From assembly GCA_026127925.1 (NCBI GenBank), contig JAJSLM010000009.1:1-38039 (forward strand): a stretch of 38,039 bases of DNA. The letters run 5' to 3'. A model generated the notes under the pieces. That model ran no database searches. It worked only from the letters and a program-made list of their open reading frames with translations, and had not been told where the DNA came from. The position numbers and the translations under genes are program-made. This stretch comes from Thermoplasmatales archaeon. Lineage in GTDB: Archaea > Thermoplasmatota > Thermoplasmata > Thermoplasmatales > Thermoplasmataceae. Positions 8,039-16,701 of this stretch are shown piece after piece. How positions within the stretch are numbered: position 1 is the first letter of the stretch; the number at the start of each line of letters is the position of its first letter.

Positions 8039-8641
8039 ATGGAAGAAGAACCGATGTTACTTTCAGAGGAAGATTACCAGAAATCTGGTGTTCACATAGG
8101 GACACAGGTAAAATCGAAAGATATGCAGGATTACATCTTCAAGATCAGGAATGATGGCCTTTATCTTTTGGACATAAAGAAAACGAACAGGGCAATAATA
8201 ATAGCAGGAAAGATGCTTAGCCGGTTTAAGCCCAGCGATATTCTTGTCGTGGCTCAGCGCCAGTATGCGTTTAAACCAGTGTCTCGTTTTTCCGAGGTTA
8301 TAGGAGCAGTCCCCCTTACGGGTCGATTTATACCCGGAACTTTGACAAATCCACAGCTTAACAGCTACATTGAGGCAAAAGTTGTAGTGATCACAGATCC
8401 TCTTGCTGATACACAGGTTATGAAGGAGGCAAGGTCCATTGGTGTCCCAATTATTGCGCTCTGTGATGCCAATAACAAGACGGATTTTGTTGATCTGGTG
8501 ATTCCTACTAATAATAAAGGACGCAGATCGCTCGCTGTGATATACTGGCTTCTCGCAAGAGAAATCATGAAAGATCGTGGCACAATCAGAGACTACAAAG
8601 AATTCAGTAATACAATTGACGATTTCGAGGCTCAGGTCTGA
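8039..8641 (+). CDS. rps2: 30S ribosomal protein S2 (archaeal uS2)
   Basis: The 200-residue product is uS2 of the small ribosomal subunit. The family signature GVHIGTQVKSKDM is near the N-terminus, followed by the conserved FIPGTLTNP (PGTLTN) segment and the ITDPLADTQ / IALCDANN stretch. Archaeal and eukaryotic S2 proteins share these features and lack the bacterial coiled-coil insertion, as here. The start at 8039 is supported by a GGAG site 8 bases upstream. The gene stands alone, without the enolase or RNA polymerase genes that often flank it in Archaea, and its last 10 bases overlap the convergent endA gene. Confidence 0.95.
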   Translation: MEEEPMLLSEEDYQKSGVHIGTQVKSKDMQDYIFKIRNDGLYLLDIKKTNRAIIIAGKMLSRFKPSDILVVAQRQYAFKPVSRFSEVIGAVPLTGRFIPGTLTNPQLNSYIEAKVVVITDPLADTQVMKEARSIGVPIIALCDANNKTDFVDLVIPTNNKGRRSLAVIYWLLAREIMKDRGTIRDYKEFSNTIDDFEAQV

Positions 8642-9582
8642 TTCGAAAAGAAATTGTCCTTTACCCTATTTATTTTTATATATAATATTTTTCCACCCAT
8701 ATCCCCTGCGAAAATCATAGTCTTTCTGACACCCTGAGCAACCCGGACAGCCCTGCTGATCTTATACCATTCTTCCGGCTCCTCTATAACATGCAAAAGA
8801 AATTCGGCGTGATCATCCATACTCCTTGAATAGAGTCTGAAGTTTGCGCCATATTTGAATCCCGAACGAACTATAAATCCTCTTTGGACAATATCAGAAA
8901 ATGCGCCCAACGTAACGCTTCCAAGTGCTTTTTTCTCATCATCCCCGCCAGAAAGCAATGCAGCTTCAAACTTGTTCAGAATCTTTAGGTCAGAGAATCG
9001 ATTTCCAAACCAGTCAGGTAATTTTCTTTCCGATACTATGTTTGTCCCATTTATCTGCTCAACATGAATGCCATTAAAGTCAGGTGTTCCAACATTCCCT
9101 CTGAGTTCTACAATTTCAGACGTAAACAAAGTGATACCATAATCGTCATCTATTGCAGCATAAACGTGTCCTGAATTTTCAAGCAGATCCTTAAAACTCA
9201 TCTTCTGATCTTCCTTTATAACAATTAATGGGCCGTTCGTGGGTCTCCTTGAATTATTGTCCCAAAAGAAGGCTTTGTAAATTACATTGACGAATAAGCC
9301 CTTCGATTTCAGGAACGTGTAAACCATGAACCTATCAAGAAACCCTTCATCATCAACGACTACGCTGAGTATACCTGCAGTAGAATTGAGAATTTTATCA
9401 AGAGGGGAGATTACCTTTTTCAGATACAAATAGAGGCATTCGTATTCATCGAGAATTAATTTTTTTCCTGAGATGTGGCCAAGTTTCATCTTGTTTATTA
9501 TAAACTCAGGCTTCTTGTTTATGGATATTTCAAAGGGAATGTCTTTAAAGAGAACCTCTGTTTTACCGTCACTCTTTTGCAT
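8632..9582 (-). CDS. endA: tRNA-splicing endonuclease, two-domain (alpha2) type
   Basis: EndA cuts introns out of pre-tRNA at the bulge-helix-bulge. The C-terminal half carries the complete catalytic triad in its family contexts: Tyr251 (FRLYSR), His258 (DDHAEF) and Lys287 (VRKTMIF), together with the GFKYGANFR and ISRAVRVAQGVRK segments. At 316 residues the protein matches the duplicated type found in Archaeoglobus and Thermoplasma. In that type the N-terminal half (about residues 1-135) is a degenerate, inactive copy used for structure. The start overlaps the end of the upstream GTPase gene by 14 bases, so the two are probably co-transcribed. The stop overlaps the rps2 stop region. Confidence 0.9.
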   Translation of the reverse strand: MQKSDGKTEVLFKDIPFEISINKKPEFIINKMKLGHISGKKLILDEYECLYLYLKKVISPLDKILNSTAGILSVVVDDEGFLDRFMVYTFLKSKGLFVNVIYKAFFWDNNSRRPTNGPLIVIKEDQKMSFKDLLENSGHVYAAIDDDYGITLFTSEIVELRGNVGTPDFNGIHVEQINGTNIVSERKLPDWFGNRFSDLKILNKFEAALLSGGDDEKKALGSVTLGAFSDIVQRGFIVRSGFKYGANFRLYSRSMDDHAEFLLHVIEEPEEWYKISRAVRVAQGVRKTMIFAGDMGGKILYIKINRVKDNFFSNQT

Positions 9583-10087
9583 AATAATTCTCTTTCATAA
9601 TATTTACACAATAATTAAGCAGTTCAGGAATACCCTCCCCGGTCTTTGCTGAAACGATGAAAAATTCAGTTTCAAATTTTTCTTTAATGTATTCTAGGTC
9701 TTCCTTCCAGATCTCAGCCTCGTACTTCATGTCAGATTTGTTTCCAACGACAACAAGTGGAAGCTTTTTATTGCCCACCTTAAAATTCTTTATGGCTGAG
9801 ATTGCATAATCAACGCTCTCCTTGTTCAAGATATCGACCGCGACGATGATCAGATTCATACCAAAGTAGAGTTTTTCAGTGCCTTGATCATTCTCAATTT
9901 CCTGAAAGAATATATCGGCAGTAACATTCTTACTTTCATGCTTAAAAGTTACCGCCTTCTTGAAGAAAGGTTTTGCCCTTCCTCCGAGATCGAATGTGCC
10001 ATATACAATGCGTGAAATTATTGAGGATTTGCCTGAACCTTTCATTCCGGTTACCCCGATCTTCCACGCTATCTTTTCACTGAACAC
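9569..10087 (-). CDS. Small Ras-like GTPase with unusual switch II
   Basis: The 172-residue product is a minimal P-loop GTPase: Walker A GMKGSGKS at residues 14-21, guanine-specificity motif NKSD at 116-119, and SAK at 146-148. The G3 motif DxxGQ, which normally positions the catalytic water, is not recognisable: the region reads IENDQGTEK (about 64-72). GTP hydrolysis may therefore be slow or need a partner. The GTG start at 10087 lies about 25 bases from a strong TATA-like AATATAATATAAAG on this strand, which indicates a leaderless transcript. The gene overlaps endA by 14 bases. Whether it takes part in tRNA splicing or merely shares an operon is unknown. Confidence 0.75.
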   Translation of the reverse strand: MFSEKIAWKIGVTGMKGSGKSSIISRIVYGTFDLGGRAKPFFKKAVTFKHESKNVTADIFFQEIENDQGTEKLYFGMNLIIVAVDILNKESVDYAISAIKNFKVGNKKLPLVVVGNKSDMKYEAEIWKEDLEYIKEKFETEFFIVSAKTGEGIPELLNYCVNIMKENYYAKE

Positions 10088-10175
10088 TCATATTTGATAG
10101 GTAACTTTATATTATATTTTTTCCCTCCAAATGCTAGTCCATGTCATGACTTTCAGCATAGTTATTAATACGGGT

Positions 10176-11063
10176 CTAAACATTGCCGGCTGTATTACGA
10201 AGGACCGAAGAAACTATAGAAGATATGGTCGCTTCCGAGTCGTTAGGGAGTGGTACTCTTTGGAAACTAACTCCATCCTGGGCAAGTCTTCCTTTCAGGT
10301 CTATATCAAGGTCATATAGTACTTCGAGGTGATCGTAAATGAAGCCTATAGGTACCGCTACCACGTTCTCTATTGAGTTCCTGCGGCAGAAACTTCGGAG
10401 ATATTCAAAATCTGGGCCGAGCCAGTTCTTTCCAAACGGACCTCTGCTGTGATAGACGATAAAAGGCCTGTCAATACCGGTAGCTGAGCAGATAGCAGAA
10501 GCGAGATCATTGATGTTTTTCGGATAAGGCTCATAGCCGTTTATAGGTACGCTGTGGCTTGTGAAAATGAAAAGACTCTTTCTGTCGCCTGTATCAAAAT
10601 TTTCATTTATATTATTTATGAAATGCTGCTGAAACGGCTTGTTGGAAGAGAGGTCGCTGACTCTGATACTTCGCTCTGAACGAACAGAGCTCTCAAATGG
10701 TCCGAAGTAAGAAGAGAAGATGAAGCTGGAATATATCGGAAACAATGGAACCTCCACAGAAATTTCAGGATTGCCTATCATTTCTTTTGCCTCATTTATT
10801 GAGGGTTTGACATGCTTCGCTATAAGAACTACTTTATAATCTGGCAGAAGTCTGCTCAGCGAATCTTCGACCTTGTCCCTGATTGCGCGGACTATTTTAA
10901 TGGAAGGCGACGTCCCCCCAAGCATAGCGATCTTCTTTTCATTTTCTTTTACTACGAATTCCGGCGGTTCTTTTCCCTTAAAAATATCTCTCAGATAATC
11001 CATCAAACCATCGGGATTTTCTGGAAAACCATAATACATCAGAACTACATACTTCGATGACAT
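10176..11063 (-). CDS. hemH: Ferrochelatase (possibly coproporphyrin type)
   Basis: HemH inserts ferrous iron into a porphyrin. The 295-residue product is a short, soluble ferrochelatase with the catalytic histidine in TSHSVP (His170) and the conserved glutamate in the YDHLEVLYDLD segment (Glu247). There are no C-terminal membrane or iron-sulfur extensions. Its size and the EVLYDLD form resemble Gram-positive ferrochelatases that act on coproporphyrin III, so this organism may make heme by the coproporphyrin route. That would need a coproheme decarboxylase and a porphyrinogen oxidase, neither of which is in the window. The gene overlaps hemE by 19 bases and is probably translated from the same mRNA. 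Confidence 0.88.
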   Translation of the reverse strand: MSSKYVVLMYYGFPENPDGLMDYLRDIFKGKEPPEFVVKENEKKIAMLGGTSPSIKIVRAIRDKVEDSLSRLLPDYKVVLIAKHVKPSINEAKEMIGNPEISVEVPLFPIYSSFIFSSYFGPFESSVRSERSIRVSDLSSNKPFQQHFINNINENFDTGDRKSLFIFTSHSVPINGYEPYPKNINDLASAICSATGIDRPFIVYHSRGPFGKNWLGPDFEYLRSFCRRNSIENVVAVPIGFIYDHLEVLYDLDIDLKGRLAQDGVSFQRVPLPNDSEATISSIVSSVLRNTAGNV

Positions 11064-12025
11064 CTGAACTGCCTCACCCTATCTGAAATTTCAATAAGTT
11101 TTTTCACGTCCGTATAAGGGGGAATTCCATGGCCCAGGTTAAAGACGTGCCCCCGGAATCTTTTCCCTTCTTCCAGTATGCGATCTGTTTCCCTCATCAA
11201 CACTCCTGTGTCAGATGACAGCAGATATGGATCAAGGTTGCCCTGAACAGGCCTGTCGTTATCAATCTTTGAAAACTGGTCAAGTGTGAGTCTCCAGTCT
11301 ATCGATATACAATCATAGCTCAATTCTGTGATCTGGTTGTAGAGGTGCGATGCCCCCTCAGCAAAAAATATAACGGGCTTACCAAGTCTCTTTATGTCCT
11401 CTACAAAGTCCTTTTCCACGTCGTTTAGGTACTTTCTGAAAAGGTTGGAAGAGAGCGAGCCAATCCAACTGTCGAATATCTGAATTACCTCGACACCCGC
11501 ATTGACCTGCACTTTTGCATAATCAAGAATGGCGTCAATTACAGGATCCAACTGATCCTTCAAGGCGCCTTCTTCCAGTATCCTCTTTGTTTCGGGATAT
11601 CCCGTTTTTCTTCCGTCAAAAATATAGGAGGCGACAGTAAATGGTCCACCTACGAATCCAATCACTGTTTTTTCTGTCTGGCTGAGTTTGTTCAGCGCCT
11701 TTGATGTGGACCTGCTAATACGATCATAAAGATTCTTCGCTGTGTAATCCTCCGATATTCTGAGATTCTCATCGTAATGTATCATTCTACCGGTTTTTAA
11801 AAGCGGAACAAGCAGATCAGAGAAAATTATTATCCCATCAGGATCGTAATACCTTAATGGAAGACTGCTTACGGACGCCATAGTCTCGAAATTAAGGAGC
11901 ATGTTCAGGAAACCTTCTTTGCGGAATTCAGCAAATTCTGGGAGATATCGGCCAGCCTGCCTCATGTACCAAAACGGTACTCTTTCTGTTTCTTCCCCCT
12001 TTAAGGTCTGAAGTAAAATTTTCAC
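11045..12025 (-). CDS. hemE: Uroporphyrinogen decarboxylase
   Basis: HemE removes four carboxyl groups from uroporphyrinogen III to give coproporphyrinogen III. The 326-residue product carries the family signature WYMRQAGRYLPEF at about residues 19-31 and the second signature region with GFVGGPFTVASYIFDG. The translation start is a GTG at 12025, with a TATA-like TTATTTACTTATT about 22 bases upstream, so a leaderless mRNA is likely. It overlaps hemH by 19 bases and is divergent from hemC, with about 200 bases between. Most Archaea make heme from siroheme without HemE, so this gene marks the less common route. Confidence 0.93.
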   Translation of the reverse strand: MKILLQTLKGEETERVPFWYMRQAGRYLPEFAEFRKEGFLNMLLNFETMASVSSLPLRYYDPDGIIIFSDLLVPLLKTGRMIHYDENLRISEDYTAKNLYDRISRSTSKALNKLSQTEKTVIGFVGGPFTVASYIFDGRKTGYPETKRILEEGALKDQLDPVIDAILDYAKVQVNAGVEVIQIFDSWIGSLSSNLFRKYLNDVEKDFVEDIKRLGKPVIFFAEGASHLYNQITELSYDCISIDWRLTLDQFSKIDNDRPVQGNLDPYLLSSDTGVLMRETDRILEEGKRFRGHVFNLGHGIPPYTDVKKLIEISDRVRQFRCHRSM

Positions 12026-12243
12026 TCGCCATTAATCATAGAATAAGTAAATAACTTTGCCAGTGAATCCATAACAGCTTTAGATCCTGAAACGTTATAC
12101 AGTGCTCCTCGGCAACAAAAAAAGCTACGGATAGAACCAGGTACTGGCGTCATAGTGTTTTGAGTCATTTAACTTATAAGAATCGAGAGTTTCGCAACAA
12201 TGCATACAAATAGATTTTTACTGTGTTTAAGATGAGGGAACGG

Positions 12244-13095
12244 ATGCAAAAAGTCAGAATAATAACTCGGGGAAGTGATCTTGCACTCAGGCAAACCAGT
12301 GAGATTTCTAGGGCTCTTGAGGGCGCATCCATTGGTGTCGAGGTATTAACAACAAAATCCATTGGCGACATTAACAATTCTTCTCCTATTTATGACATGG
12401 GTAGTGACGGTGTCTTTGTTTCATCACTCAACAAAGCTGTTCTTGATGAAGAGGCCGATATTGCAGTCCACTCGGCTAAAGATATGCCGTCATTTATTGA
12501 TCCCGGGCTCGACGTTATTTATTTTTCCAAGAGAGGAGATCCCCATGATTTCTTCGTTTCCAAAACTCCATTGAACGAATTCAGGGGAACGATAGGAACA
12601 AGCTCCGTCAGGAGGAAGTCCTACATATCGCTGTTAGCAAAAGACGTAAAATTTTCAGTGATACGAGGAAATATAAACACCAGGATAAACAAGTGTCTCA
12701 GCGGAGAATATGACGCTACTGTCGTAGCAAAGGTTGCGCTTGATCGCTTGGGTCTGAATCCCCCAGGGTTCGTTTTCTCCGAGCGTGATCTTCCCCCTGA
12801 TCCAAACCAAGGTTTCATTGCAGTAGTAGCCCGCAAGGGAGATCCCATTGCTGATTTTTTTAAGAAAATCCAGGATCCTGTTTCACTTTGGGAGGCGTCA
12901 GCGGAGAGACGTGTTTTAAGAGAGCTTGGCCTGGGATGCAACTTTCCTGTCTCCCTTCGTGGTAAATTCCCGGACAAGAAAATGTACTTCTCTGCAGTAA
13001 TAGACGATTCAAGAGCTGATATGGATTTGGATTTTTCAGAGGAATCTCAGATTAAAGGCTCAATAGTGAAAATCGGTGATACACTTGGCAAATAA
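12244..13095 (+). CDS. hemC: Porphobilinogen deaminase (hydroxymethylbilane synthase)
   Basis: HemC condenses four porphobilinogens into hydroxymethylbilane. From the ATG at 12244 the product has 283 residues. It shows the N-terminal TRGSDLALRQ motif, the catalytic aspartate in HSAKDMPS (Asp80), the GTSSVRR arginine loop that binds the growing chain, and Cys232 in GLGCNFP, which anchors the dipyrromethane cofactor. Two earlier in-frame starts exist (GTG 12223, ATG 12232). I prefer 12244 because homologues begin just before the TRGS motif and GAGG lies 6 bases upstream. The end overlaps hemD by 20 bases. Confidence 0.93.
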   Translation: MQKVRIITRGSDLALRQTSEISRALEGASIGVEVLTTKSIGDINNSSPIYDMGSDGVFVSSLNKAVLDEEADIAVHSAKDMPSFIDPGLDVIYFSKRGDPHDFFVSKTPLNEFRGTIGTSSVRRKSYISLLAKDVKFSVIRGNINTRINKCLSGEYDATVVAKVALDRLGLNPPGFVFSERDLPPDPNQGFIAVVARKGDPIADFFKKIQDPVSLWEASAERRVLRELGLGCNFPVSLRGKFPDKKMYFSAVIDDSRADMDLDFSEESQIKGSIVKIGDTLGK

Positions 13096-13747
13096 CGAGG
13101 TTGCTTACGTTGGAGCAATGCCTGAATCAAAGCTTGAAGGAATTTTATACGTCCCTGTTCTCGATATTGAATACGTTAGGATCTCCGACATACCTGTGTT
13201 AACAGGCAACATCGTGATAATGTCAAAACGTGGAGTAAATTCCCTCAAGATGTCTGGAATCAGGATTGAGAATGCAAATGCCATTTGCATAGGGAACAAG
13301 ACTGCTGAATCGCTTTTAGAAAACTATGGTATTAGTTCAATTTATCCCGACAACATGAATTCACGTGGACTGCTTGAACTGATAATCGCCAAGGGTTGGA
13401 AAAGCCTGGAACTTATAGGAAGCGATCATACCTCACAATGGTTTCTGGATGGTTTGAAGAAAAAAAACATACTTGTTAACTATGTCAAGGCGTACAGGAT
13501 CATACCATCGAAATATACGGCATCAATGGACGAACTCTCAAAGGTTAAATCCATTCTTTTTGGTTCTTCTCTCTCCTTTAAATATTTCATAGATAAATAT
13601 GGCACACGAGCGCTAGGCGACAAGAAATTATTTGCTATCGGAGAGAAAAGTGCAGAAACAATGAGACAATATGGATATCCCTCCCGCAACGTGGAGGAAC
13701 ACCCTGATATAAACGCAATCCTGGAAAAGATTGAATCCGAGACATAG
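13076..13747 (+). CDS. hemD: Uroporphyrinogen-III synthase
   Basis: HemD closes hydroxymethylbilane to uroporphyrinogen III with inversion of ring D. The family is very divergent in sequence. The 223-residue length, the two-domain alternation of strands and helices, the segment FGSSLSFKYFIDKYG (family pattern of Ser/Thr then a hydrophobic helix) and the late IGEKSAETMRQYG motif (family pattern IGxxTAxxxxxxG) support the call. So does its place directly after hemC. The start is a GTG inside hemC with a 20-base overlap, which suggests translational coupling. A TTG a few codons later is an alternative start. Confidence 0.85.
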   Translation: MIHLANNEVAYVGAMPESKLEGILYVPVLDIEYVRISDIPVLTGNIVIMSKRGVNSLKMSGIRIENANAICIGNKTAESLLENYGISSIYPDNMNSRGLLELIIAKGWKSLELIGSDHTSQWFLDGLKKKNILVNYVKAYRIIPSKYTASMDELSKVKSILFGSSLSFKYFIDKYGTRALGDKKLFAIGEKSAETMRQYGYPSRNVEEHPDINAILEKIESET

Positions 13748-14023
13748 TTTTCTATTGTCTCCTCTCAAATTGAAATTTTTACCTTGCGGGAAGAACGCTA
13801 GTTAGACCATCATTACTCCCAAAAAGCATAAATGGTGACTGCGTCCGCTATCGCGTCTATTTAATCATCGAAAAGTATTTTGCGAATTATAAGCAGACTC
13901 CCGTTTCCAAACTGTTTCTTTGAGTGTTTCACAACAGTCATACTGATAAAGTTATCAGATTGATTGTTATGTGGGTATTGCCAGTGTACATAGTTTAAAG
14001 AACACCGCTGGCGATGATGATTT
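13748..14023. other. Intergenic region upstream of hemB with a perfect palindrome
   Basis: No gene is seen. CTGATAA (13943-13949) and TTATCAG (13952-13958) form a perfect inverted repeat around AG, about 65 bases before the hemB start. A TATA-like AGTTTAAAG lies near 13990-13998, about 30 bases before hemB. The palindrome is therefore upstream of the promoter, where an activator or regulator could bind. This is a candidate only. Confidence 0.35.
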
Positions 14024-15001
14024 ATGCCGATCTATCCTGAGATGAGAATGAGACGTTTGCGAAGAACAGAGAATTTAAGGGGAATCTTCTCTGAAAATGT
14101 TGTAAGAAGAGAGAGCTTGATAATGCCAATGTTTTTTGACGAGACTATAGGGGATAAGGAAGAAATTAGTACAATGCCGGGTATATATCATTATTCTCTT
14201 GATTCCGGCATTGAAAAGGCAAAGGAGTATGAAAGGACTGGAATTAGTTCAGTACTCTTATTCGGAATACCGAAAATAAAGGATTCGACAGGAAGTCAAT
14301 CCTACGCTACAGACGGCATAGTCCAAAGGGCGATACTGGAATTAAAGAAGAAAACTTCTCTCAACGTTTTTGCAGACCTCTGCATGTGTGAATATACGGA
14401 TCATGGTCATTGTGGCATCCTGTCCGGCGACTATGTAGACAACGACAAAACATTGGTGGAATACAGAAAAATTGCCCATTCTTATGCTGATGCTGGCGTC
14501 GATGTCGTTGCACCCTCTGGTATGATGGACGGCCAGGTAAAGGCAATCCGGGAAGAACTCGATCAGAGCGGATTCAAAAATACTATAATAATGGGATACA
14601 GTGCAAAGTTTGCAAGTTCCATGTACGCTCCTTTCAGGGAAGCGGCGCATTCTGCACCTTCTTTTGGAGATCGCAGATCATATCAGATGAACTTCGCAAA
14701 TTCCCGCGAAGCGATGCGTGAAATAGAAGAAGATATTTCGGAGGGCGCTGACATAATTATGGTGAAGCCAGCCATGTTCTACCTTGATCTCGTGCGTGAA
14801 GCTAGAAACACGTTCTCACTGCCTCTGGCTGTCTACAATGTGAGCGGTGAATACTCAATGATAATGAATGCTGCAAAATACGAGTTGATCGATAGAAAAA
14901 GCGTCGTGAAGGAACTGCTAACTTCGTTCAAAAGGTCTGGCGCAGACTTGATTATAAGCTATTTTTCGGAGTATGCGATAAAAGAAGGAATTGCGAGATA
15001 G
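14024..15001 (+). CDS. hemB: Porphobilinogen synthase (5-aminolevulinate dehydratase), zinc type
   Basis: HemB joins two 5-aminolevulinates into porphobilinogen. The 325-residue product shows both Schiff-base lysines, Lys195 in GYSAKFASS and Lys248 in IMVKPAMFYLD. The active-site zinc cysteines Cys120, Cys122 and Cys130 are in DLCMCEYTDHGHCG, so the enzyme is of the zinc-dependent class rather than the magnesium class, which has aspartates there. The ATG at 14024 follows a TATA-like box by about 30 bases. The gene follows hemC-hemD on the same strand, 276 bases away and with its own promoter. Confidence 0.95.
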   Translation: MPIYPEMRMRRLRRTENLRGIFSENVVRRESLIMPMFFDETIGDKEEISTMPGIYHYSLDSGIEKAKEYERTGISSVLLFGIPKIKDSTGSQSYATDGIVQRAILELKKKTSLNVFADLCMCEYTDHGHCGILSGDYVDNDKTLVEYRKIAHSYADAGVDVVAPSGMMDGQVKAIREELDQSGFKNTIIMGYSAKFASSMYAPFREAAHSAPSFGDRRSYQMNFANSREAMREIEEDISEGADIIMVKPAMFYLDLVREARNTFSLPLAVYNVSGEYSMIMNAAKYELIDRKSVVKELLTSFKRSGADLIISYFSEYAIKEGIAR

Positions 15002-15051
15002 ACCGCTTATCAATTTTAGGGTAGTTACACCTATCCCTCTCCAAATCTCAA

Positions 15052-15136
15052 TGCAGGGGGAGGGATTTGAACCCTCGTATCCCTACGGAACCAGACCCTC
15101 AATCTGGCGCCTTTGACCAATCTCGACAACCCCTGC
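15052..15136 (-). tRNA. tRNA-Leu (GAG anticodon)
   Basis: Read on the minus strand, the acceptor GCAGGGG pairs with CCCCTGC, followed by discriminator A; CCA is not encoded. The anticodon stem is CCAGA/TCTGG with loop TTGAGGG, giving anticodon GAG, which reads CUC and CUU. The variable arm is long, as in class II tRNAs, with stem CGTA/TACG. The T stem GAGGG/CCCTC closes the loop TTCAAAT. No intron is present in the anticodon loop. A TATA-like ATTTAATAAAG lies about 30 bases upstream (15160-15172). Confidence 0.93.
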
Positions 15137-15325
15137 TGGAAATGTGTGATTGGTATAATCTTTATTAAATTTCCGAGTTAAACCAGATTTCTGAGTCGTA
15201 GGTGAAATTGAATCCAGCACATATGTTTACAGCCGACATTTAAGCTATTGTCCGCAAGATTAAGTTCCGCTTTCAGGACAAACTTTGGTGTACAGAATCT
15301 ATTTTCTACTTGCCGTTAAGGGACT

Positions 15326-16528
15326 TCAATATATTGTTGCTATATCGGCGTAGAGTGACTTTATCAATTTGCCTTCTCTGAATCTACGCATGTTGAACGG
15401 TCTCCAATCAAAAATAGATTTTTCCGGATCTTCGCCATTTACCATATCGGCCACGATTTTACCGTAGGCTGGGGAAAGTTTGAAACCATGTCCGCTCAGA
15501 CCTGCACATACGTATACGCCGTCCAGGCCTAAGCCTGAAAGTGAATCTATTACGGCTTGTCCATCCGGGGTCATGTCGTATAGTCCAGTTAATGACGAAA
15601 TTACGGTCGCGTCACGCATTGAAGGCAATCTAGAGACGATTTTTTCAAGATATTCCTCCAGATATTCCTGGGTAACTGTCTCGGGGAGGAATTCATGTAT
15701 ATCAACCTCTTTCCGGTCTATCTCAGGGTCTAAACTCCCTAATGCAGTAACGGTCTCACCCTCCATCTTGTAGTATGCTGCGTGAGGTGGGTCCCAGAGA
15801 GTAGGTTTCATACCGACATATTGTTTTGGTCTCCTTATGTAAATTATACCATGCAATGAGGCTGAGATCGGTAGCAGATTGGATTCTGACACCCCTGACT
15901 GTGATAGCAGATCGTTGGTCCACACATTTGTCGCTAGAACAACCCTGTCTCCCGTGAGCTCTTTACCATCTACAAGAGTTACTGTAACTCGCTCTCCTTT
16001 GCTGTCCACTCTTAGTGCTTTTTTCTTCGAGAGCATTACGGCCCCAAATCCCTTTGCCTTTTCCATAAAGGAATTTGATGTTGCAACAGGGTCGGCATAT
16101 CCGCTTTCTGGCTCATAGGTTACGAAATCAAAGTTGTCAAGGTTCACGTCATCATAAAAATGTCGGATTTCAGCAGGTTCCATTATCTCTTCATCTATCC
16201 CGATGGACTTGAGCATACTGACGTTTCTTTTTGCAATTTCAACGTCTCTATCATGAAAGGGAAAAATCATTCCTGTTTTTCTAAAACCTGAGTAGCCTAT
16301 ACTTTCGAAGTCTGAAATCACATTGAACGAATAGAGGGCCATTCTCGCAATAATTTCGTTGCTGTAGTGCGTCCTTATGAGTGCGCTTGACTTGCCAGTA
16401 TTACCACCTGCAATGCCGCGCTGATCTATAACCGTAACTTTATTTCCAGTTTTTGAAAGATTGTAGGCAATGCTTGACCCTGTGCTTCCAGCACCTATGA
16501 TTATTACGTTCCGCTTTCCGTTTTCCAC
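15326..16528 (-). CDS. DAO-family FAD-dependent oxidoreductase (amino acid or sarcosine oxidase-like)
   Basis: The product, about 400 residues, is a D-amino-acid-oxidase-fold flavoprotein of the kind that includes sarcosine, glycine and dimethylglycine oxidases and dye-linked proline dehydrogenase. The FAD-binding GAGSTGSS and the following VIDQ acidic end of the second strand lie within the first 40 residues. The GLYDMTPDG segment and the GLSGHGFKLSP motif near the C-terminus are typical of this group. The substrate cannot be read from sequence. The GTG at 16528 lies about 27 bases from a TATA-like AAGATTAATG and fits a leaderless start; an in-frame TTG at 16537 is the alternative. An amino-acid permease lies directly upstream on the same strand, so uptake and oxidation of one amino acid or amine is a plausible pairing. 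Confidence 0.82.
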   Translation of the reverse strand: MENGKRNVIIIGAGSTGSSIAYNLSKTGNKVTVIDQRGIAGGNTGKSSALIRTHYSNEIIARMALYSFNVISDFESIGYSGFRKTGMIFPFHDRDVEIAKRNVSMLKSIGIDEEIMEPAEIRHFYDDVNLDNFDFVTYEPESGYADPVATSNSFMEKAKGFGAVMLSKKKALRVDSKGERVTVTLVDGKELTGDRVVLATNVWTNDLLSQSGVSESNLLPISASLHGIIYIRRPKQYVGMKPTLWDPPHAAYYKMEGETVTALGSLDPEIDRKEVDIHEFLPETVTQEYLEEYLEKIVSRLPSMRDATVISSLTGLYDMTPDGQAVIDSLSGLGLDGVYVCAGLSGHGFKLSPAYGKIVADMVNGEDPEKSIFDWRPFNMRRFREGKLIKSLYADIATIY

Positions 16529-16701
16529 AGAAACCAATGGATTACGAGGGCATTAATCTTGCTTCGTGTTAATGCGTTTCTAAAATTAAGTATACGGTTC
16601 AGGAAAGCAAGCAAATTTTCACCTTTCATAGCGTTACGTGCATCAACAAAATAGCACGCCGAAATTTGTTCCATTGAAATTTAATTTCTGCAATAAATTT
16701 C

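Noticed and set aside
12137-12147. CCAG-GTA-CTGG palindrome between hemE and hemC
   Set aside because: Arms of only 4 bases, expected many times by chance.
15052-15136. tRNA-Leu as an integration site
   Set aside because: No integrase and no repeated tRNA 3' end was found nearby.
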